Shown: positions 21,781 to 32,305 of the stretch, piece after piece
How positions within the stretch are numbered: position 1 is the first letter of the stretch
How the letters are laid out: each line of letters begins with the position of its first letter
Source: Galeopsis tetrahit
Lineage: Eukaryota; Streptophyta; Magnoliopsida; Lamiales; Lamiaceae
Length of the DNA stretch: 64,000 nucleotides
Assembly: GCA_963675135.1 (NCBI GenBank)
Contig: OY776129.1
Location: 50,914,141 to 50,978,140, forward strand
Direction: 5' to 3'
Position numbers and translations under genes: made by a program
The notes under the pieces: generated by a model
What the model was told of the DNA's origin: nothing
What the model saw: the letters and a program-made list of their open reading frames with translations, nothing else
Database searches by the model: none

Positions 21781-22062
21781 ATTGGGCCTGGATAATATCT
21801 CACGCAATATCTGATTATATATATCATGCAATATCTGATCATATCTTGAAATATATTGTTTTAGGCGAATTAGTGGGAGAGTAGTTAGTTTGTTTCCATA
21901 TTTTTGTTAGTAGTTTCCTTATTTTGGTTAGCAGCAGTTCTCGGCCTTTTTATATAAGGGCTTAACAGATTATATTAAAAACACACCATTATCATTCACA
22001 AATTCTCATGTTAATTTGAATATTCAGTTCTATAAAATATGTTCTCGTTTATCAATTTTATC
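21781..22062 (+). repeat. Outer 5' LTR (copy 1)
   Basis: Full 282-bp LTR directly abutting copy 2 with no internal sequence between them. It contains a TATATAAGG box near 21951 and matches copy 3. Confidence 0.9.
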
Positions 22063-22344
22063 ATTGGGCCTGGATAATATCTCACGCAATATCTGATTAT
22101 ATATATCATGCAATATCTGATCATATCTTGAAATATATTGTTTTAGGCGAATTAGTGGGAGAGTAGTTAGTTTGTTTCCATATTTTTGTTAGTAGTTTCC
22201 TTATTTTGGTTAGCAGCAGTTCTCGGCCTTTTTATATAAGGGCTTAACAGATTATATTAAAAACACACCATTATCATTCATAAATTCTCATGTTAATTTG
22301 AATATTCAGTTCTATAAAATATGTTCTCGTTTATCAATTTTATC
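22063..22344 (+). repeat. Inner 5' LTR (copy 2)
   Basis: Adjoins the primer-binding site. The one difference I found is ATTCATAAATTC where the other two copies read ATTCACAAATTC. Confidence 0.9.
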
Positions 22345-22345
22345 A

Positions 22346-22357
22346 TGGTATCAGAGC
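22346..22357 (+). other. Primer-binding site
   Basis: TGGTATCAGAGC matches the complement of the 3' end of initiator tRNA-Met, the usual copia primer site, immediately after the LTR. Confidence 0.9.
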
Positions 22358-22418
22358 AATCCTGGTAGATTACTACTCCCATCAATTCTTCAATTCACGA
22401 CGATTATTGCACGACAAT

Positions 22419-25400
22419 ATGTCGGATGGTAAGTCAGCGGATGGTGTTCCAGAAAACAAGTGGGGTGGCTCCGACAGCGGCTTGAAGATGCCATCTGTTG
22501 TGATTGATAACATGCCACCATATCATCTTCACCCCTCGGATAAGCCCGAAGATGTTTATGTGGGACCTTTGCTGACGAACAGCCACACCCCTTCATCAAC
22601 GTCAACAACCAATGCAGCAGGTATGTTGGCTTATCTACCAAGGCATTGGATAATAGATTCCGGCGCTTCCGAGCACATTGTATGTCATGATGATGGATTA
22701 TTTAACATAATGACGAACCATTTGGAGCCACCAGTTAAAATTCCAAATGGGGAAATTATTCCGGTACAAAGTGTTGGACAGATGAATCTTGGGAATGGAC
22801 TACTTTTGAAACGAGTTCTTTTCGTGCCACAATTTCATTGAAATTTAATCTCTGTTAGCCGTCTTACCACAGAATTAAATTGCGCCTTCACGTTTTTTTC
22901 GGATTTCTGTGTATTACAGGCCTTACCCTCGAGAAAGCTGATTGGAGTAGGTAAACAGTGTGATGGTCTATATTACTTGGAACCATTGAAAATCGAGGGG
23001 GCTATTTTAGCGGTTACCGGAGGAGATTCGATTATGTAGCACAACCGTTTAGGGCATGCTTCTGATAGAAAGTTACGTCACATGTCTTCTTTGGAAAATT
23101 TCAAGAGAAATTCCTTGTTTTGTGATTCATGTATACGAGCAAAACAAACTCGATTGCCTTTTCCTGTCAGTGCTACTAGAACTACTCGTTGTTTTGAGCT
23201 AATTCATTGTGACATTTGGGGGCCATATAAATGTGATACGTTCACGGGTGCAAGATATTTGTTGTCTATTGTTGATGATTACAGTAGAGGAGTTTGGGTT
23301 TTTCTCATTCAACAAAAATCTGAAGTGAGTAAGCATTTGATTGATTTTTGCAACATGGTTACCACACAATTCAATCAACGAGTCAGGAGGGTTCGTTCAG
23401 ACAACGGAGCAGAATTTCAATCTTCCGTTTTGATCGCCCATTACAGTAACAATGGTATTTTATTTGAAAGCTCTTGTACAGACACACCACAGCAAAACGG
23501 GGTCGTCGAACGAAAACATAGACACATATTGGAGGTTGCTAGAGCCCTTCGCTTCGAATCTGGGTTGCCCGTCGAGTTTTGGGGAGAATGTGTCCTCACT
23601 GCAGTTTATATCATTAATCGGTTACCTTCCCCCGTCATCTCGAATAAAACACCCTTTGAAGTTTTATTCAACAAGACGCCTTCAATCGAGCACCTTAGGA
23701 CTTTTGGTTGTTTGGTGTATGCTCACGAAAATCGTTGTAAGGATAAGTTTGGTGAAAGGGGGAGTGCTTGTGTGTTTGTTGGTTATCCGATTGGACAAAA
23801 GGCATACCGAATGTTCGACTTGCAAAATCACAAGTTCTATAGCTCACGAGATGTTACGTTTGTTGAAAGTTTCTTTCCTTTCAAGGGGTGTGAAGCAATG
23901 GACTTACCTACTGCCGTCAATAAGGCACGAGCTAAGATTCAAGAATATGGTACACACTTTAGCCACCCATCAATTCCAGGAGCTAAGATTCCAGAGTATG
24001 GTACACACTCTAGCCACCCACCAATTTCAGCTCGCCCTTTTATTCGTCCCACACAGTCACAACAACCACCTACAGCGTCGCCTGACCTCCCTGGTGTCGA
24101 TGCACATCATTTGCCAAGTCGAGACGACACGGGCTGCCCTGAAACAGTTCCAGCCAATCCACTATCTATCGGTACTGAAACTGCTCTCGATTCACTCTCA
24201 CACGATGCTGCCCCTCGCGTTGGCAACCGAATTAAGAAACGGCCGAAACACTTTGACGCCTATGAAACTGATTTACCCCCCTCGATAGACCATGCACAAC
24301 CCACGACCAATTTAGTGGGTTCAACGGTACATCCTCTTTCGCATTATATCTCATACAATAAATTTTCCCATGCTCATAAGGTTTTCTTAGCGGCCATCAC
24401 GTCCCGTGATGAGCCAAAATACTTCTCCCAGGCCATTAAAGACCCCTTATGGCGTGAGGCCATGGCAAAAGAAATTGATGCTCTAGAGAAGAATGGCACT
24501 TGGACGTTGACATCACTTCCACCGGGCAAGAAGGTGGTAGGATCTAAGTGGGTCTACAAAATTAAATATAAACCCAATGGAGAGAGAGATATAAAGTTCG
24601 ATTAGTTGCAAAAGGATATACACAAATCGAAGGCATTGATTTTCATGAAACATTCGCCCCAGTGGCTAAGTTAGTAACAGTTCGTTGTATGCTCACAATT
24701 GCTGCTAAGAAACGGTGGGAGGTCCATCAATTGGACGTCAATAATGCATTTCTACACGGTGATTTAGTAGAGAACGTATATATGAGTATTCCGCAAGGTT
24801 TTGCCCGGAATGGAGATACTCGGGTGTGCAAACTCCAAAAATCTCTTTACGGTCTTCGACAAGCATCTCGTAATTGGTACGAGAAATTTACTCAAGCACT
24901 CATTGCCATCAATTTTCGGCAATCTTGGGCCGATCACTCCTTATTTATTTTTCGCAATGGGGCCACTTACGTTTCCGCCCTTATATATGTTGATGATGTG
25001 TTGTTAGCAGGCAATGATTCCAATCATATCGCCTACGTGAAGAAATATTTGGATGAAAAATTTAGTATTAAAGATTTGGGTCCATTAAAATATTTTTTGG
25101 GAATTGAGGTTGCACGATCACAAGAAGGTTTTATCTTAAGCCAACGTAAGTACACTTTGGATATCTTGAAAGAAAGTGGTATACAAGGGAGTCGACCGAG
25201 CTCATTTCCAATGGAACAAAACTTAAAGTTACGACCGGACGATGATAGTCCTTTTGTCGATGCCTCTCAATATCGGCGTTTGGTAGGTCGCCTCTTGTAT
25301 CTTACAGTTACCCGTCCAGACATTGTTTTTCCGGTAAGTCAGTTGAGTCAATTTCTCAGTCAACCTCGACAGACACACTTAACCGCAGCTCATCGGGTTC

Positions 25401-25942
25401 TCCGCTACTTAAAGCAATCTCCTGGACAAGGGATATTCTTGTCATCCGCTGGAGGATTCGAAATACAAGCCTATTGTGATGCTGATTGGGCGGGCTGCCC
25501 TTTTACGCGTCGATCATCCACCGGGTATTTTATTTCTATTGGCGGTTCACCAGTATCGTGGCGCACAAAGAAACAGTCGGTTGTTTCTCGATCGTCCGCC
25601 GAAGCGGAATATAGGGCCATGGCAACGACGGTATGTGAGGTTGTGTGGCTCCGATGGCTTCTGCGCGATTTTGGCATATTTCAAACCGGCCCCACACCTC
25701 TTTTTTGTGATAACCAAGCTGCTCGTCACATTGCGGTAAATTCGGTATTCCACGAGCGCACCAAACATGTTGAGATGGACTGTTATTTTGTCCGTGAAAA
25801 TGTTGCTAATAGGGACATTCATCCAACTGAAATCTCTACAACAAATCAGGTTGCTGACATCTTCACAAAGGCACTTGGCGCCGATCGTTTTCAATTTTTA
25901 CGTAGCAAGTTGGGTGTTCGGAATCTTCACACTCCAACTTGA
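22419..25942 (+). pseudogene. Copia gag-pol polyprotein, defective
   Basis: The order is gag start, protease, integrase, reverse transcriptase and RNase H. From the ATG at 22419 gag begins normally (PPYHLHPSDKPEDVYVGPLL) but near 22578 jumps directly to sequence just before the protease active site WIIDSGASEHI. Most of gag, including any zinc knuckle, is therefore deleted. Two Trp codons have become stops (TGA at 22839, TAG at 23037). Integrase follows with HNRLGHA, then Asp in HCDIWGP, Asp in RSDNGAEF and Glu in NGVVERKH. A 51-base in-frame duplication (AKIxEYGTHxSHP) lies in the linker near 23930-24030. A frameshift near 24590 separates integrase from reverse transcriptase, which has YVDD near 24990. 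RNase H and the C terminus (VADIFTKALGADRFQF) are intact to 25942. The style fits the Ale/Retrofit lineage. Confidence 0.9.
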
Positions 25943-25950
25943 GGGGGAGT

Positions 25951-26232
25951 ATTGGGCCTGGATAATATCTCACGCAATATCTGATTATATATATCATGCA
26001 ATATCTGATCATATCTTGAAATATATTGTTTTAGGCGAATTAGTGGGAGAGTAGTTAGTTTGTTTCCATATTTTTGTTAGTAGTTTCCTTATTTTGGTTA
26101 GCAGCAGTTCTCGGCCTTTTTATATAAGGGCTTAACAGATTATATTAAAAACACACCATTATCATTCACAAATTCTCATGTTAATTTGAATATTCAGTTC
26201 TATAAAATATGTTCTCGTTTATCAATTTTATC
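25951..26232 (+). repeat. 3' LTR (copy 3)
   Basis: 282-bp LTR preceded by the polypurine tract GAGGGGGAG at 25941-25949 and followed by the target-site copy ACATTAT. Confidence 0.9.
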
Positions 26233-26239
26233 ACATTAT

Positions 26240-27507
26240 GATATGCTTTCGCATGGTTTAGGCAAATATAAGTGCTACTTTGACGGGATGGAAGTTGGAA
26301 CATGGTGATATGTTTTTACATATATAAATATTGCTTTTATCCCATATATTTGCAGGAACATGAGAAAATTAGAAAAAAGGCTGTATTCTTGGTTTCAGAT
26401 TTTACTAATGTAGGTTTTGCATTTGGTTTGTTAATTAGTTTCATTTAGAAAAGAGGCTATGTTGTTTTGTAATGAAAAGGAATTAATCTTCCATATCTTA
26501 ATATTAATCGTTCTTTCATTTTTTGTTTTTTGCCTCATCCATCTTGAGAATCATATATAAGTTGCAATCAAACATTAGTCTGGATCGTTTATTCCTATTC
26601 TATTCAAATTAACCTCCAACTCTATTCAATGGAGGAATACACTGATAAAATAAAGATAATTAGGAACAAATCCAAACTGCTCTAGCAATTAATTAGAAGA
26701 TTAATTTGCAGTTTTATGCACTTGTCTAAGTTTCTTCTCAAATTACCCACTCTTTATAACATCTCATGACATGAAACAAAATATCCCCTTCTTGAATTAT
26801 ACTATCATTTTATTTAGATGTATAGTTCCCATAACTACTAGTAGTACGTATTTATTTAAGCAAAGTAATAAGAATACCTGATTAGACCAAGAAAGGAAGG
26901 AATTCCTCAATAACATTTTATTTTCGAGTCTATCATACATGATTAATAATACGATTGCACAAGGACGAAATTAATTGGATACAAAATTTTGAACAACAAT
27001 CGACTCGTAAAAAAGAAAAAGAAATAGATGCATTGGACAAAGTAGTATGGTACCATCACAAGTACATGGATTGTGTAAAAAAATAGGGACGTGACATGGA
27101 GTTGTCATTTTGCTATATATACATCAATATTAGAATAGGCAGATTGTTTGTATAATGCAATGCACCTCCAATAGGTCTATTTCCATTCCTACAGGATTAT
27201 ATATAGCTAGGGACCAATTTTGTTTTGATGAATGTTAACTACAAAAATAAATCCCATTCATGTTACCCGGCCCTTGGTCCCATCACTTTATCATTGAAGC
27301 TAGGGTATGCTTCAGCTTCTTCATTTATCCTTATCTAAATCCCTTTTATTATTCTTGTTCCACAATGCTAGCTTTTCAACTCATTCGATGCATGTACTAT
27401 AATATGTTATAATTGGCGTCAAGGAATTGAAGTCCTTCAATTGGATTCAAATTATCCCCATTTTCCAAGATTCAAATTGTCACACTCTTGCTCATGGTAT
27501 TTCCTTG
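26240..27507. other. Intergenic, no gene seen
   Basis: AT-rich unique-looking DNA between the copia and CACTA insertions. I see no exon-like stretch or repeat structure. Confidence 0.5.
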
Positions 27508-28309
27508 AATCACTACAAAATTTGGCTCAGATCGCAAAGAAAATTACCGAGGGAAAAAAATCCCTTACAAATGGCAAGAGATTTGCCTAGGGAGTGAATG
27601 GACAAGGGAAAATACATAGAGAAGAAAAAACCCTTGCTAAATGCCTAGGGAAACTAAATCCCTTGGCATTCCCGAAAATATTGCCGAGGGTTAGTGGGCC
27701 CTCGGTAAAGCCCTCGACGAATGGAATATATAATTGAGTAAAGATTGAAATGTGATAAGAAAATGATTAGGGTTTTATCTACTTAACTGGTCTTTAATGT
27801 TCTGTACATAAATAGTCGGTAAGTAATCTATTTTTATAAAATAACTTCAGTTTAATGAGGGCTTTTTAATTTATTTTTACTATGCGTCTACAAAATAAAA
27901 ATTCTGCCAAACATACGTGAATTTGGAGTATGGTTTTATTTATTGAGTTTTAGTACGACTTTGATTATTGTTTTAAGATTAAGTGATTTTGGTTTGGTTA
28001 TAGAGTCAAAATCTATAAAGGATAAATGAAACTTGTAGAAAAAGTCAAGATAATTACCAAGTTTCCCATAATTCCTGTAACCGCTTATTAATAATACATT
28101 TAGAGTATTTTTGGTAATTAATATTCAAAAAAAAAATTCAATATTTTAAAGTAGATCAAATAAGATAACAAAATATTTATAATATTTGTATTGAAAAAAT
28201 ATAAAATGTATGTTTGTTACCAATTATCAAACAAGCAATGAAGTTTAAATTAAATAAATTAAAGAAGAAAAAACTAGAAATATAACACATATATTAATTG
28301 CATTTAAAA

Positions 28310-29941
28310 GAGAAAAAATACACTTTTGGTCCCACCATCCACGGGCACTCATGTTTTTGGTCCCAACAATCTGAATTTCGATCCCAAATGGAAAAAAACT
28401 TGATACATTTGGTCCCAATTCCGTTAATTGTTGACGGAAAGAGTTAAATGGTCGTTAGTTGTTTATTTTTCTATTAAAAAAAGTAAAAAATATTATTAAA
28501 AATAAAAAAATATATAATATTATAAATAAAATTCTAAAAATTCATTAAAAAGGTAGTACTATAAAAATCCGATTAAAAATTAAAAAAATTAAAATTCCTA
28601 AAAAATTAAAATCTCGTTTGAATAAAAAAATAAATCTACCAAAACTAACAACTTAAAAAAACTCGTTAAAAAAATATACCCGTACTTTATAAAATAAAAA
28701 ATTTGAAAAATAAAAATTAAAAAATTCTAAGAATAAAAATTCTAAAATGAGTGAATTAAAAAAATCTAAAAATGTACTACAAATTATAAATAAAAAAATT
28801 CTAAAAATAAAAATAAAATTTTGAAAATTTCTAAAAATTAAAATTTTTATTAAAAATAAAAAGATTTATTTCCGTCAATACTAACGTATACGCATTAAAA
28901 AAAATTAAAAAAATCTGAATTGTATAAATTATATTCTCTCTCTCTTTCAATGACTATTTCTCTCACATTTAACTATATTAATTCTTTTTTCTCTCTCTCT
29001 CTCTCATTCTCATCTAATAGATCTACTTATTATTTCATAGTATTTTTCTTAACATCTGTGACCAAAGTTCTCGAGTAGCTTTTACCGATACGGAGGGAGT
29101 AAATAAAATTAATTTAAAAAATATATATATATAAAAAACTAAAATCTTCTCAGAATTAAAAAAAAAAATATTTCTGCCAAAACTAACGGATTGAATTTTT
29201 TTTAAAAAAAAACTCATTAAAAAAATATACTTTATCAATTATAAAATATACAAAATAAAAAAAAAACTCTAAAATGAGTAAATTAAATTTTAAAAAAAAA
29301 TCTATAACTGTACAAATTATAATAAAAATTTCTAAAAATTAAAAAAAAAAATATTCACGCTCCAATCTTCACTTTATTCATAAACAATAATTTTATGTAA
29401 AAATGGACCCCACAATAGTTTATCATACCTCCAATATATCTACTTTGTAAAAAAACTAAATTAATATTCATTAAAACTCGAGCACAAAAAAAATTATAAA
29501 ATGTGTCAAAATAAAATTTAAAAAACTCAAAAAAATATAAAAATCTCATTAAAATTACGGGATGGATTGACTAATTTTTTTATTTAATCATTTTCTGTAT
29601 TTAATGAGATTTGACTAAATTTTTTATTTACACATTTTTTGTTTTTAATGAAATTTTTTTTAAATAATTTTTATTTTCCAAATTTTCAGATTTTTAGAGT
29701 TGCTACACTTTTGGTTTTAATTTTTAGGTTATTTTTAATTATAATGAATTTTTCTGATTTTTAATACACGTCAAAATGAAGAAAAAAAATATTGGGATCA
29801 AAACCGCTGACGGTTGACTAACGGTTGACTAACTTTGGGACCAAATGTATCAAGTTTTTCTCATTCGGGACCAAAATTCAGATTGTTGGGATCAAAAATA
29901 TGAGTACCCGTGGATGGTGGGATCAAAAGTGCATTTTTCTC
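28310..29941. mobile_element. Long-TIR (Mutator-type) element nested in CACTA A
   Basis: Inverted ends of more than 100 bases: GAGAAAAAATACACTTTTGG on the left, and on the right a sequence complementing to GAGAAAAATGCACTTTTGAT. Both continue with CCCACCATCCACGGG and AACAATCTGAATTT. The flanks are GCATTTAAAA (28300-28309) and GCTTTTAAAA (29942-29951), a 9-10-bp target duplication with one change. The interior is A-rich, degenerate and non-coding. Confidence 0.8.
28930..29099. mobile_element. Stowaway-like remnant
   Basis: A right end ACGGAGGGAG followed by TA lies at 29090-29101. The left end is poorly preserved in a CT-rich stretch near 28930. It is nested in the long-TIR element. Confidence 0.45.
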
Positions 29942-30333
29942 GCTTTTAAAATATAACGAAAATAGCTCATTGTCCAACGGCAAAAGGGGCGCTCATAAGC
30001 ACATCATTTTCAGCAGGTCGCGGGTGCGTTTTTCCCTCTCTAAATCCCTTGCTATTGGGTGTGAATTTTGTAGTGAATTTACAGTTACTTTACTGGTATA
30101 ATTGTGGTGTTAATTAATTGCTGAAAGAATATATACCAGCTGTTGAAATTTGTAAAGTCAAATACTATATATAACTAAAGTAATTATATGATTTGGTTCC
30201 ACGAGGTTTAAAATTAAAGTAGAGATTATATATATCATGAGGAATTAATATGATCAAAAGCATTACGAAGACAGGTGAGCTAGGGACATATATAGCATAC
30301 AATTATGTTAAAAGTAATACTATTACAAGCTAT

Positions 30334-30900
30334 CACTACAAAAAAAACGCGTTTTAGAGACGGATTTACCGACGGATTTTCCGTCGGCCGCCGATGTTAC
30401 CGACGGATTTGCCGACGGAAAGTCGGCCGTCCCTTTTTTCGGCGTCAGTATTTTTTACCGACGGATTTTTGAATTCCGTCGGAATTTCCGACGGATTTGC
30501 TGACGGATTTTCCGTCGGAATTGCTGACGGATATACCGAGGGATATTCCGTCGGTATTTCGGACAACCCGTTTAACAAACCGGGTCAACATTCCGTCGGT
30601 AATTCCGTCGGAAAGAATGAATTAAAATAATTATAAAATAAATTAGAATGAATTAAAATAATTATAAAAGAAATTAATTTTTTAATAAATATTGATTTCG
30701 AAATTCACATGCCGACGGAATTTCCGTCGGTCAAATCCGTCAGTAAAACAAAAAAATGAATAAAAAAAATATGATTTTCGAAATTCACATATCGTCGGAA
30801 TATCCGTCGGCATTTGACCGACGGAATATCCGTTGGCATTTTACCGACGGAATATCCGTCAGTAAAACAAAATATTAATAAAAAAAATATGGGTGGCCGG
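30334..30900. repeat. Left subterminal repeat array of CACTA B
   Basis: Dozens of CCGACGGA and TCCGTCGG words in both orientations, often paired as TTCCGTCGG facing CCGACGGAA, spread from the left terminus to about 30870. In En/Spm such subterminal motifs bind TNPA. Chance open frames rich in DGF/VGI come from them. Confidence 0.85.
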
Positions 30901-30919
30901 GGAGGCCCCGACCACAATT

Positions 30920-31495
30920 AATGAATTAATTGGTTTGTCGAAATTAAAACTACTTCCGAATTAAAAACTACAACAAAAGTATACATTATTTTGAAAGAAA
31001 AATCTACTTGGACCTAATCATCATTCAGATTTATAATATTGCCAAACATAATATCACAACCACATTGAAATATGCTTAATCAAGACCACCAAAAACTAAA
31101 CCTATACTGAAATATATCATTAACACAACTACGACATTGCACTCGAAAACCTCTAACACAATCATATAGAGTTGAGAAATTGGAAATATATAACACCAGA
31201 ATTAAGAACTCAAGGTATCGAACGGAGTTTATAAGCTCAAAACACAATAATACAAGAACAAATTTAAAAACATAATAAAGTAAAATTGTAAGAGATGGGA
31301 GTACAATTTATTGAAAGGGGCCCAAATCAGTTAATTCTTGTGAAAGTCAGGATCCTTCACTATGGTAACTGGGCACGTTGCAGTACTCATCACGTAATTT
31401 GTCACACTCCCCAAGATTATCCTACCATTATGAAAACCAATTTTAAACAATTAATTAAATTGCAGAGTAATAAAGCCATAAATCTAACTTCTTAT
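30920..31495. other. CACTA B interior without a recognised gene
   Basis: AT-rich. At 31335-31440 the minus strand has a short less AT-rich, exon-like stretch (DNLGECDKLRDEYCNVPSYH). I do not recognise it. It may be part of captured host sequence or the 3' UTR of an element transcript. Confidence 0.3.
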
Positions 31496-31529
31496 TTATT
31501 GAAAATAAATAATTAAAAAACACAGGAAA

Positions 31530-31895
31530 TTCAAGTACCTTTTGATTAAAATCAAGACTCCCACGGAAATCGCGAGCATATTGGACATGGTGGAGGTTTT
31601 GTAACCGTCCTTTTTTAGCAGAATTCCGATTGAGTAAACGGCGACGGGCATTAGGGCTTTGAACATTTGGATGAAGGAGACGGAGAGGTAGATGTAGGCG
31701 GAATTGGAGAGCCAGAGGGAGAGGGAGTAGAGGGCGCCGATTGGGACGACGGAGGAGAGGTAGACGCGGCGGGTCAGGGCGGCGGGCTCCACGAGTTTGA
31801 AGATGCGGACGGCGGCGAAGGCGAGGGAGGAGCAGAAGGCCATGTGAATCATGGTGAGGGAGATGGGGAAGGGAGAGAGCTCCGCCTTTCCCCAT
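31530..31895 (-). pseudogene. Captured 5' fragment of a sugar-phosphate/phosphate translocator gene
   Basis: A host gene piece inside the transposon. From the ATG at 31895 it reads MGKGGALS, the usual start of the plant translocator family of At5g25400 type (drug/metabolite transporter superfamily, membrane-located). About 40 codons are then missing, and the following family sequence continues in another frame. That part reads PFPISLTMIHMAFCSSLAFA, then VYLSSVVPIGALYSLSLWLS, NSAYIYLSVSFIQMFKALMP and VAVYSIGILLKKDG, down to MLAISVGV near 31545, where homology stops. So the first exon was captured with an internal deletion that breaks the frame. It is strikingly GC-rich against its surroundings. 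Upstream on the minus strand are a TATA-like box (31993-32000) and an AAACCCTA-like leader, probably captured too. It cannot make a transporter but could make antisense or small RNAs to the host gene. Confidence 0.85.
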
Positions 31896-31992
31896 GGTGG
31901 CGGAGGAAGGGAGATTGCGGTGGGGCAAGGGTGGTGGAGGGAGGTGGAAATTAAAGGGCGAAATTTCTGAAAGAAAACCCTAGGTTTAGGTT

Positions 31993-32000
31993 TTATATAA
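31993..32000 (-). promoter_or_regulatory. TATA box of captured translocator fragment
   Basis: The minus strand reads TTATATAAAA, followed by CCTAAACCTAGGGTTTTC about 15 bases on, a telo-box-like leader. It lies about 100 bases upstream of the captured ATG, consistent with a core promoter taken along with the exon. Confidence 0.5.
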
Positions 32001-32008
32001 GGGTAAAT

Positions 32009-32080
32009 ACCGACGGATAATCCGTCGGTATTTTTCAAAAAGTAAATACCGACGGAAGGTGAATTCCGTCAGCATTTTGG
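32009..32080. repeat. Internal CCGACGGA cluster between captured fragment and TNP2
   Basis: Four CCGACGGA or TCCGTCGG/TCCGTCAG words lie here, more than 1 kb inside the left array and just upstream of the captured fragment. The captured segment is thus bordered by element repeats on its upstream side. Confidence 0.7.
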
Positions 32081-32305
32081 CGATTTTTTTTATTTTTTTT
32101 TTAAATAATTCAATTTTTTCGATATACTAAATTACCAAAATATTTTTTTAAAAAATCACGAAATTCATTTCTTCCACATATATTAATAAATATATTGGTT
32201 GTGGCTTATATTTATAGTAAATTTAATTTTTATAATTTGTACCTAAATGATAAATAATTAATTAACTTTTATAAAATAAGAAATAAATACATTACATTAA
32301 TTGAA

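Larger units (their letters stand above)
21781..26232 (+). mobile_element. Ty1/copia retrotransposon with a tandem 5' LTR
   Basis: Three copies of a 282-bp LTR are present: 21781-22062, 22063-22344 and 25951-26232. They begin ATTGGGCCTGGATAATATC and end in TTTTATC(A), and I saw one base difference, in the middle copy. The internal region starts with the primer-binding site TGGTATCAGAGC at 22346 and ends with the purine tract GAGGGGGAGT. ACATTAT flanks the whole three-LTR unit on both sides, so it behaves as one insertion. LTR identity implies a recent event. The coding part is defective. Confidence 0.9.
27511..30075. mobile_element. Non-autonomous CACTA (En/Spm) element A
   Basis: The left end CACTACAAAATT and the right end AATTTTGTAGTG are inverted, and a 3-bp target duplication AAT lies at 27508-27510 and 30076-30078. 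The subterminal zone at 27540-27725 carries repeated short words (ACCGAGGG, CCCTTG, GAGGGAAAA) as CACTA transposase-binding regions do, with AAGGGATT words near the right end. There is no transposase. A Mutator-type element is nested inside, and removing it leaves about 0.9 kb. Confidence 0.85.

Noticed and set aside
24662..25942. Reading the 426-codon frame as a separate reverse-transcriptase gene
   Set aside because: It is the 3' part of the copia polyprotein after a frameshift. Its first in-frame ATG is not a natural start.
30366..30630. Repetitive DGF/VGI-rich frames resembling a repeat protein
   Set aside because: They arise from the CCGACGGA subterminal repeats of the CACTA element.
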